Part shown: piece by piece, positions 1-11,699 of the stretch | Layout: every line of letters begins with the position of its first letter | Numbering within the stretch: position 1 is the first letter of the stretch | NCBI GenBank assembly: GCA_030674185.1 | Contig: JAPXFY010000030.1 | Coordinates: 36,773,505-36,837,504, forward strand | Reading direction: 5' to 3' | DNA length: 64,000 bases | Source: Monoplex corrugatus | Taxonomy: Eukaryota; Mollusca; Gastropoda; Littorinimorpha; Ranellidae | Notes under the pieces: generated by a model | Database searches by the model: none | Seen by the model: only the letters and a program-made list of their open reading frames with translations | What the model was told of the DNA's origin: nothing | Position numbers and translations under genes: made by a program

Positions 1-292
1 AAACACACGAGATGGTCTTGATGGAGGCCGACACAAATAGATCACTCATAAGGAAGATTAGGAAAAGATAGGCAACATTTATAGGCCATTTATGAGGAAG
101 GGCGTTTGGAGCACCTGGTCACAACAGGAAAGCTGAAGGGAAGGAGAGCACGGGTAGACCCAGGGAGAAAATGCTGGACGGACTTGCAGAGTGGCTGGGG
201 ACGAGGAGGGTGGGGGAGATGCTGGGGGCAACGAGAGAGAGAGACAAATGGAAGTCCATGATCGCCAATGCCATGGCACCTGATGGTGATAT
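1..292 (+). pseudogene. 3' end of an RTE-like LINE (5' part outside window)
   Basis: The text matches the 3' end of the LINE copies at 42283-42966 and 47816-48600 read in reverse. It encodes, in shifted frames, the C-terminal region that in those copies includes RKRQATFIGH and GRPRERMLDGLAEWLG. Several indels break the frame. The 3' end falls near 292, after the phrase that precedes the (ATG)n tail in the other copies. The satellite array begins directly afterwards. The family resembles RTE/BovB-type LINEs with an APE endonuclease and an RT; the clade name is a recollection, not a computed assignment. Confidence 0.75.
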
Positions 293-3200
293 AATGTTAC
301 CACTGATTTATGAATATTTTTTAGATAATTTTACTTGTATTTTATAGTACTTTTTTACATAATTTACCAATCTTTTATACAGAGGCTTTACAAAATTTTA
401 CCCGTCTTTTATACATAGTTTTTAGATAATTTTGCCGTGTTTTATTCATAGTTTTTACATAATTTTATACATATTTTATCCATAATACTTGCCTATTTTC
501 ACCCTTTTTTTTTTATAGTTTCCCACTTAGATTTTACATAATTTTACCCCAGTTTTGTGCATAGTTATAAACATAATATGTATGTTCATAGTTTTTACAT
601 GTTTTATCAGTGTTCATACATAGTTTTTACATGTTACCCGTGATTTATGAATATTGTTTAGATACTTTTACCCGTATTTCATATTTTTTACATAATTGTA
701 CCCAAGTTTTATACAGAGGTTTTACAAAATTTTACCCATTCTTTATATAGTTTTTAGATGATTTTACCTAAGTTTTATTCATAGTTTTCATATAATTTTA
801 CCCGTATTTTATAAATAGTATTTGCCTCTTTTCAAACATTTTTTGATAGTTTCCTACATAGTTTTTACATAGTTTTATCCCAGGTTTATGCATAGTTTTT
901 TGGGTTGGTTTTTTTTCATAATTTTATCCGTGATTTGTTCATAGTTTTTACATATTTTATCCATGTATTTTCATATGGTTTTTATAGAATGTTACCCGTG
1001 ATTTATGAAAATTTTTTAGATAATTTTACCCGTATTTTGTAACATTTTTTACATAATTTTACCCATCTTTTATACAGATACTTTACAAAATTTTGTCCGT
1101 CTTTTAAAAGACATTGGTTTTAGATAATTTTACCCGTATTTTATTCAGTTTTCACATAATTTCTCCCGTATTTTTATCCACAGTATTCACCTATTTTCAC
1201 CCACTTTTTTTCACATAATTTTACCCATCATTTATACAGAAGCTTTATTTTACTTGTCTTTTCTACATAGTCTTTAGATAATCTTACTCGTGTTTTATTC
1301 ATAGTTTTTATATGATTTTACCCGCATCATATACATTCTTTTTGCCTATTTTCACCCATTATTTTATAGAGTTTTGTACATAGTTTTACCCCAGTTTTAT
1401 GCATGGGGTTTTTGTCATAATTTTATCCGTGATTTGTTCATAGTTTTTACATATTTTATCCATGTGTTAATACAGTTTTTATATAATGTTACCCGTGATC
1501 AATGAATATTTTTTAGATACTTTTACCAATATTTCATCATATTATTTACATAATTTATTGATCTTTTATACAGAGGCTTTACAAAATTGCATCTGTCTTT
1601 TAAAATACATAGGTTTTAGATAATTGTAACCGTGTTCATTTATAGTTCTCACATAATTTCATCCGTATTTTTTCCATACCCACATTTTGTATAATTTCGT
1701 ACAAAGTTTTTACATTATTTCACCCCAATTTTATGCCTATTTTTTACATAATCTCATCCCATATATCATCCGTGTTTTATACAGTTTTTGTATAATGTTA
1801 CTCGTGATTTATGAACATTTTTTACATAAAATTACCCGTGTTTCATATTTTTTACGTAATTTTACCCATCTTTTATACAGGGGTTTTACAAAATTTTATC
1901 CATCTTTTATACATTTTTAGATAATTTTACCCGTGTTTTAATTCGAAGTTTTTTATGAATTTTACCTGTGTTTTATACACTTTTTACATTATCTTACCCG
2001 TATTTCGTACACAGCATTCACATAATTATACTTGCATTTTATACATAGATTTTACATACGTTTACCGTGGTTTTAAACAGATTTTACACAACCGTTTTAT
2101 ATACATGATTTTTACATCAATTTACCTGTGCTTTTTACATAGTTTTTTACATAATTTTCCCCGTGTTGTTTACAATTTATAATTTTACCCATGTTTTATA
2201 CATATTTTTGGACATTTTTTCTTGTCTTTTATGCAGTTTTACATACTTTTAACGTGTTTTATACATAGTTTTTACATAATTCTGTTAATGTTTTATACAT
2301 AGTTTTTATATAACTTTTCCTGTGTTTTATAGTTCTTACATAAATTTACCCATGTTTCATGCATAATTTTTACTACAATTTTACCCGTATTTCATACACA
2401 GTATTGACCTTTTTTTTTTCACCGTTTTTTATATGTGTATATAATTCCGTACATAGTTTTTACATAATTTTACCCCATTTTATGCACAGTTTTGACATAA
2501 TTTTATCTGTGATTTGTTTTAGTTTTAACATATTTTATCTGTGTTTTATACAATTTATCTTTCATGTAGAGCTTTAAAAAATTTTCCCCGTCTTTTATGC
2601 ATAGTTTTTAGACAATTTTTCCAGTATCTTATACACAGTATTTACACATTGATGAAAGTTGCGTTTTCTACATAGATTTTACATAAGTTTACCCCTGTTT
2701 TGTACATATCTTTTTATATAATATCCGTTTTCCATACATACATTTGACAATTTTAACCTCTTTTTACATGGATTTTACATAATTTTACCTGTGCTTTTTA
2801 CACAGTTTTTGAATAATTTTCCCCCTGCTGTTTACAATTTTTTTTACATAATTTTACCCTGATTGATACATACCTTTTATACATTTTTTCTGGTCTTTTA
2901 TGCAGTTTTTACATAATTTCGTCAAGTACATAGATTTTACATAATTTTAATTTAGTTTCCTGCATACTTTTTACATAATTTTACCTGCCTTTTATACACA
3001 GCATTTACTATTTTCACCCATTTTTTAAAAAGTTTCATACAGTTTTTACATAATTTCACCTCAGTCTTATGCATAGTTTTTACATAATTTTATCCGTGAT
3101 TTGTTCATAGTTTTTACACATTCTGTGTTTTATACAGTTTTCATATAATGTTACCTGTGACCTATGAATATTTCTGGATAATTTTACCCGAAGTTTACAC

Positions 3201-6200
3201 TTTTTTTAAACATAATTTTATACGCGTTTTATGCAGAGGCTCTACAAAATTTTACATGTCTTTTTCAAACATAGTTTTTAGATAAGCTTACCCCATGTTT
3301 TATGCAAACATTTTACGGAATTTTACGCGTGTTTTATACATGTTTTTATTCATAGTTTTTACCTAACCTTTCCTGTGTTTTATGGTTTTTACATAATTTT
3401 ACCCGTGTTTCATGTAGTTTTTACATAGTTTGACCCGTATTTTATACACAGTATTTACCTATTTTCACCCATTTTCAGAGTGTTTTGTAGTTAGATTTTA
3501 CACAATTTTACCCCAGTTGTCTGTATAATTTTTACATAATTTTACCTGTGATTTGTTTTAGTTTAACACATTTTATCCATGTTTTATACATGGTTTATAT
3601 TTAACATTAGCTGTGATTTATGAATATTTTTTAGTTAATTTAACCGCATTTTATATTTTTTAACATAATTTTACCCATGTTTTATTCAGAGGCTTTACAA
3701 TTACCCGTCTTTTATACATAGTTTTTAGATAATTTCACCCGTGTTTTATTAGTGTTTACATAATTTTACACATATTTTAATCATATTTACCTATTTTCAC
3801 CTTTTTTATATATAGTTTCATACCTAGATTTTACAAAATTTTACCCGTGTTTTTATAAATACTTTTTAGACATTTTTTCTTGTGTTTTATGCAGATTTTT
3901 ACATAATCTTAACCATGTTTTAGACACAGCTTTTACATAATTCTGCTCACATTTTCACACAGCTTTTACATACTTTTCCTGCGTTTTATAGTTTTTACAT
4001 AATCTTACCCGTGTTTCACACACAGCATTAACAAAATTTTGCTTACGTTTTACACAGATGTTACATAAATGTACCTCTGTTTTATTCATAGTTTTTACAT
4101 AATTTTACCCATTTTCTATACATACATTTTACACAATTTTACCCGACTTTTATACATGGTTTCCACATAATTTTACCTGTCCTTTTCACATGGTTTTTAC
4201 ATAACTTTTCGTGGTGTTTATAGTTTTTATTTAATTTTACCCGTGTTTCATGAATAGTTATGACTTAATTTTACCCCTATTTTATACAGTTTTTACCTAC
4301 TTTTCACTCTTTTTTTTTTTATAGAATTTTGTACACACTTTTTACATGATTTTACCCCAGTTTTATGCAGTTTTGACATAATTTTATCCGTGATTTGTTC
4401 ATAGGTTTTACATATTTTACACGTGTTTTATACAGTTTTTATATGTTACTCGTGATTTATGAATATTTTTCACATTTTATCCGTATTTTTTATTTTTACC
4501 CATTTTTTTTATACAGTTTCGTACACAGTTTTTACATAGTTTTACCCCGTTTTATGTATAGTTTTTACATAACTTTATCCGTGATTTGTTGATAGGTTTC
4601 ACACATTTTATCCGTGTTTTATACAATTTTTTATAATGTTACTCGTGATTTATGAATATTTTTCACATGAATTTATCCCTATTTTATATTTTTTTAACAT
4701 AATTTTAGCCATCTTTTACATAGAGGTTTTACAAAATTTTCCCTGTCTCTTATACATAGTTTTTAGATACTTTTACCCGTCTCTTGTACATCGTTTTTAC
4801 ATAATTTTACCTGTTCTTTTTACGTAGTTTTTACTTAACTTTCCCCATGTACTATACAATTTTTACATAATTTTACCCGTGTTTTATACATACTTTTTAG
4901 ACATTTTTTCATGTTTTATGCAGTTTTTACGTAATGTTAACTGTGTTTTATACAGTTTTTATATTATTCTGCTCACGTTTCGTACATAGTTTTTACATAA
5001 TCTTTCCAGTGTTTTATAGTTTTTATATAATTTTACCCATGTTTTATACGCAGTATTTACCTATTTTCACCCATTTTTATAGAGTTGCATACATCGTTTT
5101 TACATAGTTTTACCCCAGTTGTATGCAGTTTTTACATGTCATCTGTAATTTGTTTTAGTTTTAACACAGTTTATCCGTGTTTTATACACTGTTTATATAT
5201 AATGTTACCCTGCGTTATGAATATTTTTAGATAATTTTAACCGTATCTTATAATATTTTTTTACATAATTTTACCCATCTTTTCTATAGAGGCTTTACAA
5301 AATTCTACCCGTCTTTTATACATAGATTTTAGATAATTTTACCTGTGTTTTATTTATAGATTTTGCATAATTTTACATATATCTTATCCATAGTGTTTAC
5401 CTATTTTCACCCTTTCTTTTTTTTTATATAGTTTCATACCTAGATTTTACAAAATTTCGCCCCAGTTTTATGCATAATTTTTACACAATTTTATCCATCA
5501 TTTGTTCACAGTGTGTACGTGTTTTATGCATAGTTTTTTATGTTCCCGTGATTTATGATTACTGTTTAGATAATTTTCCCTGCATTTTATATTTTTACAT
5601 AATTTTACCCATGTTTTACACTGAGGCTTTACAAAATTTTACCCGTCTATTATACATAGTTTTTAGATCATTTTATGCATCCTTTGTTCATAGTTTTTAT
5701 ATAATTTTACCCGTATTTTATACATACTATTTACCTATTTTCACCCATTTTTTAGAAAGAGTATTGTACAAATTTTTTACATAATTTTACCCCAGTTTCA
5801 TGCACAGTTTTTACATAATTTCATCCATGATTTCTTCAAAGTTTTTACATATTTTATCTGTTTTATGCAGTGTGCATATGTTACTCGTGACATGAATATT
5901 TTTCACGTAATTTTACCATTTTATAATATTTCTTACATAATTTTTCCCATCTTTTATACAGAGCTTACAACATTTTATCCGTCTTTTATACAGTTTTTAG
6001 ATAATTTCACCCGTGCTTTATTCGAAGTTTTTACGAAATTTTACCTCTGTTTTATACGGTTTTTGCATAATTTTACCCTTATTTTGTACACGGCATTTCC
6101 ATGATTATACTTGAATTTTATACATAGATTTTTATGCACGTTTACCCGTGTTTCATACATAGTTTTGACACAATCTTACCAATTTTCTATACATACATTT

Positions 6201-7130
6201 TACACAATTTTACCCGTCTTTTATACATGGTTTTTATATATTTTTATCTGTACCTTTACATAGTTTTTACATAATTTTCCCCACGTTCTATACAAATTTT
6301 ACATAATTTTACCCGTGTTTTTAGACATTTTTTCTTGTGTTTTATGCACTTTTTACATAATTTCAATCGTGTTTTATACACAGCTTTTACATAATTCTGC
6401 TCATGTTTTTATACATAGTTCTTATATACTTTCCTGCATTTTATAGTTTTTACATATTTTTCCCGTACTGTGTACATGGTTTTAACAAAAGTTTACCTGT
6501 GCTTTTTACAGTTTTTACATAATTTTCCCCGTATTCCATACAATTTTAACATAATTTTACCCGTGTTTTATGCATACTTTTTAGACATTTTTTCTTGGTT
6601 TTATGCAGTTTTTACATAATTTGAACCGTGTTTTATGCACAGTTTTTGCATAATTCTGCTCATGTTTTATGCATAGTTTTTACATAATTTTTCCTGTGTT
6701 TTATAGTTTTTACACAATTTTAACCGTGTTTCATGCATAGTTTTTTTTTACATAGTTTTACCCGTATCTTATACACAGTATTCACCCATTTTCACAAATG
6801 TTTTTAAGGAGTTTTGTACATAGTTTTTACATAATTTTATCCCAGTTTTACGCAAGTTTTGCATAATTTTTTTCTGAGATTTGGTTTAGTTTTAACATAT
6901 TTTATCCATGTTTTACACAGTTTCATATAATGTTACTCGTGATTTATGAATATTTTTCACATGATTTTATCTGTATTTCATACTATTTTTTAACATAATT
7001 TTACCCGTCTTTTATATAGAGGTTTTACAAAATTTTCCCCATCTTTTATACATACTTTTTAGATAATTTTACCCGTGTTTTATTCCAACTTGTTATGGAA
7101 TTTTACCTGTGTTTGTATACAGTTTTAAGC
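293..7130 (+). repeat. Satellite A: ~34-bp degenerate tandem array with higher-order structure
   Basis: About 6.8 kb is made of a degenerate AT-rich repeat of roughly 30-36 bp whose core reads TTTTACATAATTTTACCC followed by GTGTTTTATACATAG. Certain variant monomers recur in the same order: one with GATTTATGAATATTTTTTAG (near 304, 630, 990, 1500, 1806, 3608, 4452, 4645, 6940) and one with CTATTTTCACCC (near 490, 1190, 2405, 3460, 5055, 5735). That points to a higher-order unit of roughly 300-500 bp. All open frames here are translations of the repeat, rich in F, Y, I and L, and are not genes. Confidence 0.93.
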
Positions 7131-8275
7131 TCTAAAGCATGACGTGTCACATTTAGAAATTAAGGTTTAAAACATGACATCACACCTATAAAAATAGTGT
7201 AAAATATGTTAAAAACGTGTAGAAATAAACGTGTAAAACATGACATCTGACCTGTAGAAGAAAGTGTAAAACATGATGTTACACCTGTAAAAATAAAGGT
7301 TTAAAACATGTCTCACCTGTAGAAACAATGGATTAAATCATGACATCTCACCTTTTGAAAAAAGGTTTAAAACATGATCTCATCTGTAGAAAAACAAAAT
7401 GGTATAAAACATGACGTCACACCTGTAGAAATAAAGATTTAAAACATGACATCACAGAATGTCATTCCTGTAGAAATAAGTTTTAAACATGACGTCTCAC
7501 CTGTAAAGAAAATGGTGTAAACCATGATGTTAAAACCTATGGAAATGAATGTTTAAACTATGACGTCTCATCTGTAGAAATAATAATAATAAATCACTTT
7601 TATATAGCGCTATTCTCCCACACACTGGCAAAGACTCAATGCGCTTTACATTAATTAGTTCATATTCCCAATCAGCCCTATGCCAAGTACTATAGTAGTC
7701 AATTACACTAACTCCCACTCCTAGTCCCTCCCCCCACCCAACACACACACAAGCTCATCTGTTGCAAGCAAGTACTAATATATACATTACCGAATCAGAA
7801 AGATCAAAAATCATGTTTCATTACTGGTAGTGTTTATCAAAAATGAGTTTTGAGGCCTGCCTTGAAAGAAGAGAAGGATGATGAACAGCAGAGAGAAAAA
7901 GGCAGATCGCTCCAGACAAGTGGGGCCTGGCAACGGAAGGCTCGGTGGTGTACTATGGTTTTGTATTTTGAAAAGGTTTAAAACATGACACCTCACTGTA
8001 TAAATAAAAGTTCATGATGTCACATTTGTAAAAATAAAGGCTTGAAACATGATGTCTTGCCAGCAGAAATAAAGATTTAAAATGTATAGTAGAAGAAAGC
8101 TTAAAACATGATGTCACATCTGTAGAAATAAAAGTTTAAAACATGACGTCTCACCTGTAGAAATAATGGATTAAAGCATGACATCACACCTGTAGAAAAA
8201 GCTTTAAAACACGATGTCTCACCTGTAGAAAATATGGTTCAGAACTAACATCACACTAGTAAATATGAAGGTTTA
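7131..8275. repeat. Satellite B: ~35-bp tandem array
   Basis: The unit reads TTTAAAACATGAC, then ATCACACCTGTAG or GTCTCACCTGTAG, then AAATAAAG, about 35 bp. The two versions often alternate. The start (TTTAAAACATG) and end (TGTAGAAATA) align with the minus-strand form of satellite A, so the two look related. The array is split by a LINE fragment at 7576-7972 and resumes at 7973. The repeats carry many TGACGTC-like and TCACACCT-like words; whether any protein binds them is unknown. Confidence 0.88.
7576..7972 (-). mobile_element. CR1/Rex-like LINE 3'-end fragment inserted in satellite B
   Basis: The low-coordinate edge has an (AAT)n stretch followed by TTTATATAGCGCTATTC. The same TTTATATAGCGC phrase marks the 3' end of the CR1-like LINE at 53995. 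Inside, the stretch around 7840-7950 (GAGTTTTGAGGCC, CTTGAAAGAAGAGAAGG, GAAGGCTCGG) lines up with 54325-54430. It is therefore a 5'-truncated copy, or a SINE borrowing the same tail, on the minus strand. No coding sequence remains. Confidence 0.7.
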
Positions 8276-11020
8276 AAACAAGTCTGTATGAAACACTGGT
8301 AAATTATGTAAAAACTATGTATTAAACATGGGTAAAAGTATGTAAAAACTATAAAACACAGAGAACATTATGTAAAAAGTATGTACAAAACAAGCATGAA
8401 ATTATGTAAAAAGAATACTTTATGTATAAAAAGTAATACAGGTAAATCTATGTTAAATCTATGTATAGAAGGGAAGAAAAATTGTCTAAATGCTATGCAT
8501 AAAACACGAGTAAAATCATGTAAAAACTTTGTATCAAACACGGCCAAAACTTATGTAAAAACTGCATAAAACACAGGTAAAATTATACACAACTATGTTT
8601 AAAACACAGGTAAAAGTCTGTAAAAACTATTAATAAAGCCACGGGTAAAATTATGCAAAACCTGTCTATAAAACCTGCATAGAAGTATGCAAAAACTGTA
8701 TAAAACATGGATAAAATAAAATAAAAACCATATATAACACAGGTAAAATTTAAAAACTGTAAAACACTAGTAAAATTATGTAAAAACTTTGTCTAAAAAC
8801 ATGGGTAAAATTATGTAAAAACTTTGTATAGAACATGGGTAAAATTATGTAAAAACTATGTATAAATCTGGGGCATAATTAAGTAAAAAAAAAAAAGAAA
8901 ATGGTATAGAATACGGGTAGAGAATTATATAATATCTAAAAACTATGTATCGAAGACTGGTAAAATTATGTAAAAACACTGTATAAAACGTGGGTAAAAT
9001 TATGTAAAAACTATATATAAAACATGGGTAAATTTTTGTAAAACTATGTGTAAAACCTGGGTAAAATTACATAAAACTATATATAAAACATGGGTAAAAG
9101 TATGTTAAAATTTGTAATTATGTATAAAATGCAGACGAAATCATGAAGAAAACAAAATCAAAAAACACATGGGTAACATTACATAAAAGTATGCATAAAA
9201 CACGGGTGAAATAATGTAAAATCTATACATAAAACTATGGGTAAAATGTAAGAACTATGTATAAAACACGGGTAAAATTGTGTAAAAACACTATAAAAAC
9301 ACGGGTAAATTTAAGTAAAAACATTGTATAGAACATAGGTAAAATTATGTGAAAACTATGTATAAAATATGGGTAAAAATCATTTAAAACTATGTATAAA
9401 TTCTGGGTAAAATTATATATAATTATATATAGAACGGGGGTAAAAGTATGTAAAAAATTTGGCATGAAACACGGACAAAATTATAACTATAATAAAATGA
9501 TGATGAAATTATGTTAAAAAAAAAAGTGTAAAATTATGAAGAAACAATGTATACAACATGGCTAAAATCGTGTAAAAACTATCTATAAAACAGGTAAAAT
9601 TATGTAAGGACTGTATAAAACAGGGTAAAATAAGTTAAAAACATGTAACACATGGGTAAAATTATGTAAAAACATGGACAAAATTATGTAAAAATTATGT
9701 ACAAAACACAGGTAAAATTTGCAAAAGACTGAATAAAACATGGGTAAAATTGTGTGTAAAACACAGGTAACATTATGTAAGAACTATATATAACAGGGGT
9801 AAAATCAGTTTAAAATGTATGAAACACTGGTAAAATTATGTCCAAAAAAAGTATAAAACTTGGATAAAACTGTTTAAAAATTATGTATAAAACAGGTGTA
9901 GATTTTGTAAAGACTGCCCATAAAACACAAGCAGAATTACTTGAACACTATATATAACACACAATACAAAATTTTTGTAAAAAAAACTGTTATAAAAATC
10001 AGATAAAATAATGCAGAGACTTTATATAAAACACAGGTAAAATTAAGTAAAAACTATGTATGAAATGGGTAATTTTTTTTTCAAAACTACACATAAAACC
10101 TGGGTAGAATTACATAAAATTATATATAAAGCACAGGTAAAAGTATACAAAAGTTTTGTATAAAACACAGACAAAACTGTATAAGAACTATGTATAAAAT
10201 GATGAAATTATATAAAAATCATGAAGAAAACATGAGTAAGATTCTCTAAAAACTGTATCAAACACGGGTAAAATTATGTAAAAACACTGTATTAACCCTT
10301 TTCCTACCAAGAAAATAGGTCACTGTACTAACTATTGACCAAGTAATGTTAGGAAAGAGACTTCAGAAACAAACGTTGTGTAAACGCAGAAAGGAAATGA
10401 CAAGAGTATACTCCCTTTGTCAGAAAAGGATTCACGTCAGAAATGCAGTCATTTTGTATTTACATACTCGAAACTGAAATTACGGTTCAGGGCACGAAAT
10501 CCTCATGACGAGGTCCACGGAGAGAGAAAGCTGAATCACGAGGATCTCGTGACGCGGTACGGAATGTGTTAAACACAGGTAAAATTATATAAAAACTATC
10601 TATAAAACAGATAAGGACTATGTAAACAGGGGTAAAATCAGTTAAAAACATGGGTAAAATAGGTAAAACAAACATGAATAAAACATGGGTAAAATTATGT
10701 TAAAATCATGTATAAAACATGGGTAATATTTGTTAAGACTGAATAAAACATGGGTAAAATCATGTAAAAACTATGTGTAAAACAGGAACAATTATGTGAA
10801 GAACTATATAAACAGGGGTAAAATCAGTTAAAACAAAACATGGGTAAAATTATGTTTAAAAAAACAAACTTGGGTAAACTTTTGTGAAAATGATGTACAA
10901 AACACAGGTAAATTTTGTGAAGACTATAAAAACAAGAGCAAAATTATGTTAAAACTATGTGTAAAACATGAGTAAAATTTTGTTAAAAATTCTCTGTGTA
11001 AAACGGGGTAAAATCATATA
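8276..11020 (-). repeat. Satellite A in inverted orientation
   Basis: The unit reads TATAAAACACGGGTAAAA then TTATGTAAAAACTATG, the reverse complement of the unit at 293-7130, with the same ~34-bp period. About 2.5 kb of it remains, interrupted by a TTAA-flanked insertion at 10292-10572. The GATTTATGAATA-type marker monomers of the forward array are not visible here, so the arms share the monomer but not the same higher-order order. No gene is seen. Confidence 0.92.
10292..10572. mobile_element. TTAA-flanked MITE, piggyBac-like, inside satellite A
   Basis: A 273-bp non-repeat island interrupts a satellite monomer and is flanked by TTAA at 10292-10295 and 10569-10572. Joining the flanks at one TTAA gives CTGTATTAAACACAGG, a normal satellite monomer (compare near 8320). 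The ends are imperfect inverted repeats: CCCTTTTCCTACC against CACATTCCGTACC read inward from the other side. TTAA duplication and CCC-type ends are typical of piggyBac-like elements. There is no transposase. Confidence 0.78.
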
Positions 11021-11575
11021 AACATTTAAAACAAGACATCACAGGATGTCATTCCTGTTGAAATAAAAGTTTAAAACTTGATGTCACACCTGTAAAGAAA
11101 ATGATGTTAAAACTGGAAATAAATGTTATAAACATGACAACTCATCTGTAGAAATAAAGGTTTAAAACATGATGCCTCACCAGTCTATATAAAAGTTTGA
11201 AGCATGATGTCACACCTGTATAAATAAAAGGTTTAAAACATGATGTCTCGCCTGAAGAAATAAAGATTTAAAACATATATCTCACTTGTAGACAAAAGCT
11301 TAAAACATGTCACATCTGTAGAAACAAAGGTTTAAACCAAGATGTCTCACCTGTACAAAAAAATGATTTAGAACATGACACTGCACTAATAGATATGAAG
11401 GTTTAAAAACATGGGATGTGAGTCTGTATAAATCAGGGTAAAACTATGTAAAACTTTGTATAAAACTCAGCTAAAATATGTAAAAACTGTATAAAACACG
11501 GGTAAATTTTGTAAAAACTATATTATGTACAGAAAGTGGGTTAAATTATGTAAACACTGTATTAAACGTCTGTCA
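11021..11575. repeat. Satellite B (11021-11410) then satellite A (11411-11575)
   Basis: The array returns to the B unit (TTTAAAACATGATGTC, CACCTGTAGAAATAAAG) for about 390 bp and then to the A unit in its minus orientation, ending near 11575. This shows the two satellite types are interspersed in blocks, not confined to one place. No gene is present. Confidence 0.85.
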
Positions 11576-11699
11576 AAGGTGGATGTGATGCGTCTAGTGT
11601 GTCGGCTAGTGACTAGTGACTGCATGCTTGTCACCTCTCACTTTCACAGCCTACATCGCTGGCAAGCACTGCTGCTTGCAGCTATGCGAAAAGAAGAGC

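Noticed and set aside
293..11575. CRISPR-like array of 34-bp repeats
   Set aside because: Repeats are contiguous and degenerate with no unique spacers, no cas genes, and the DNA is from an animal.
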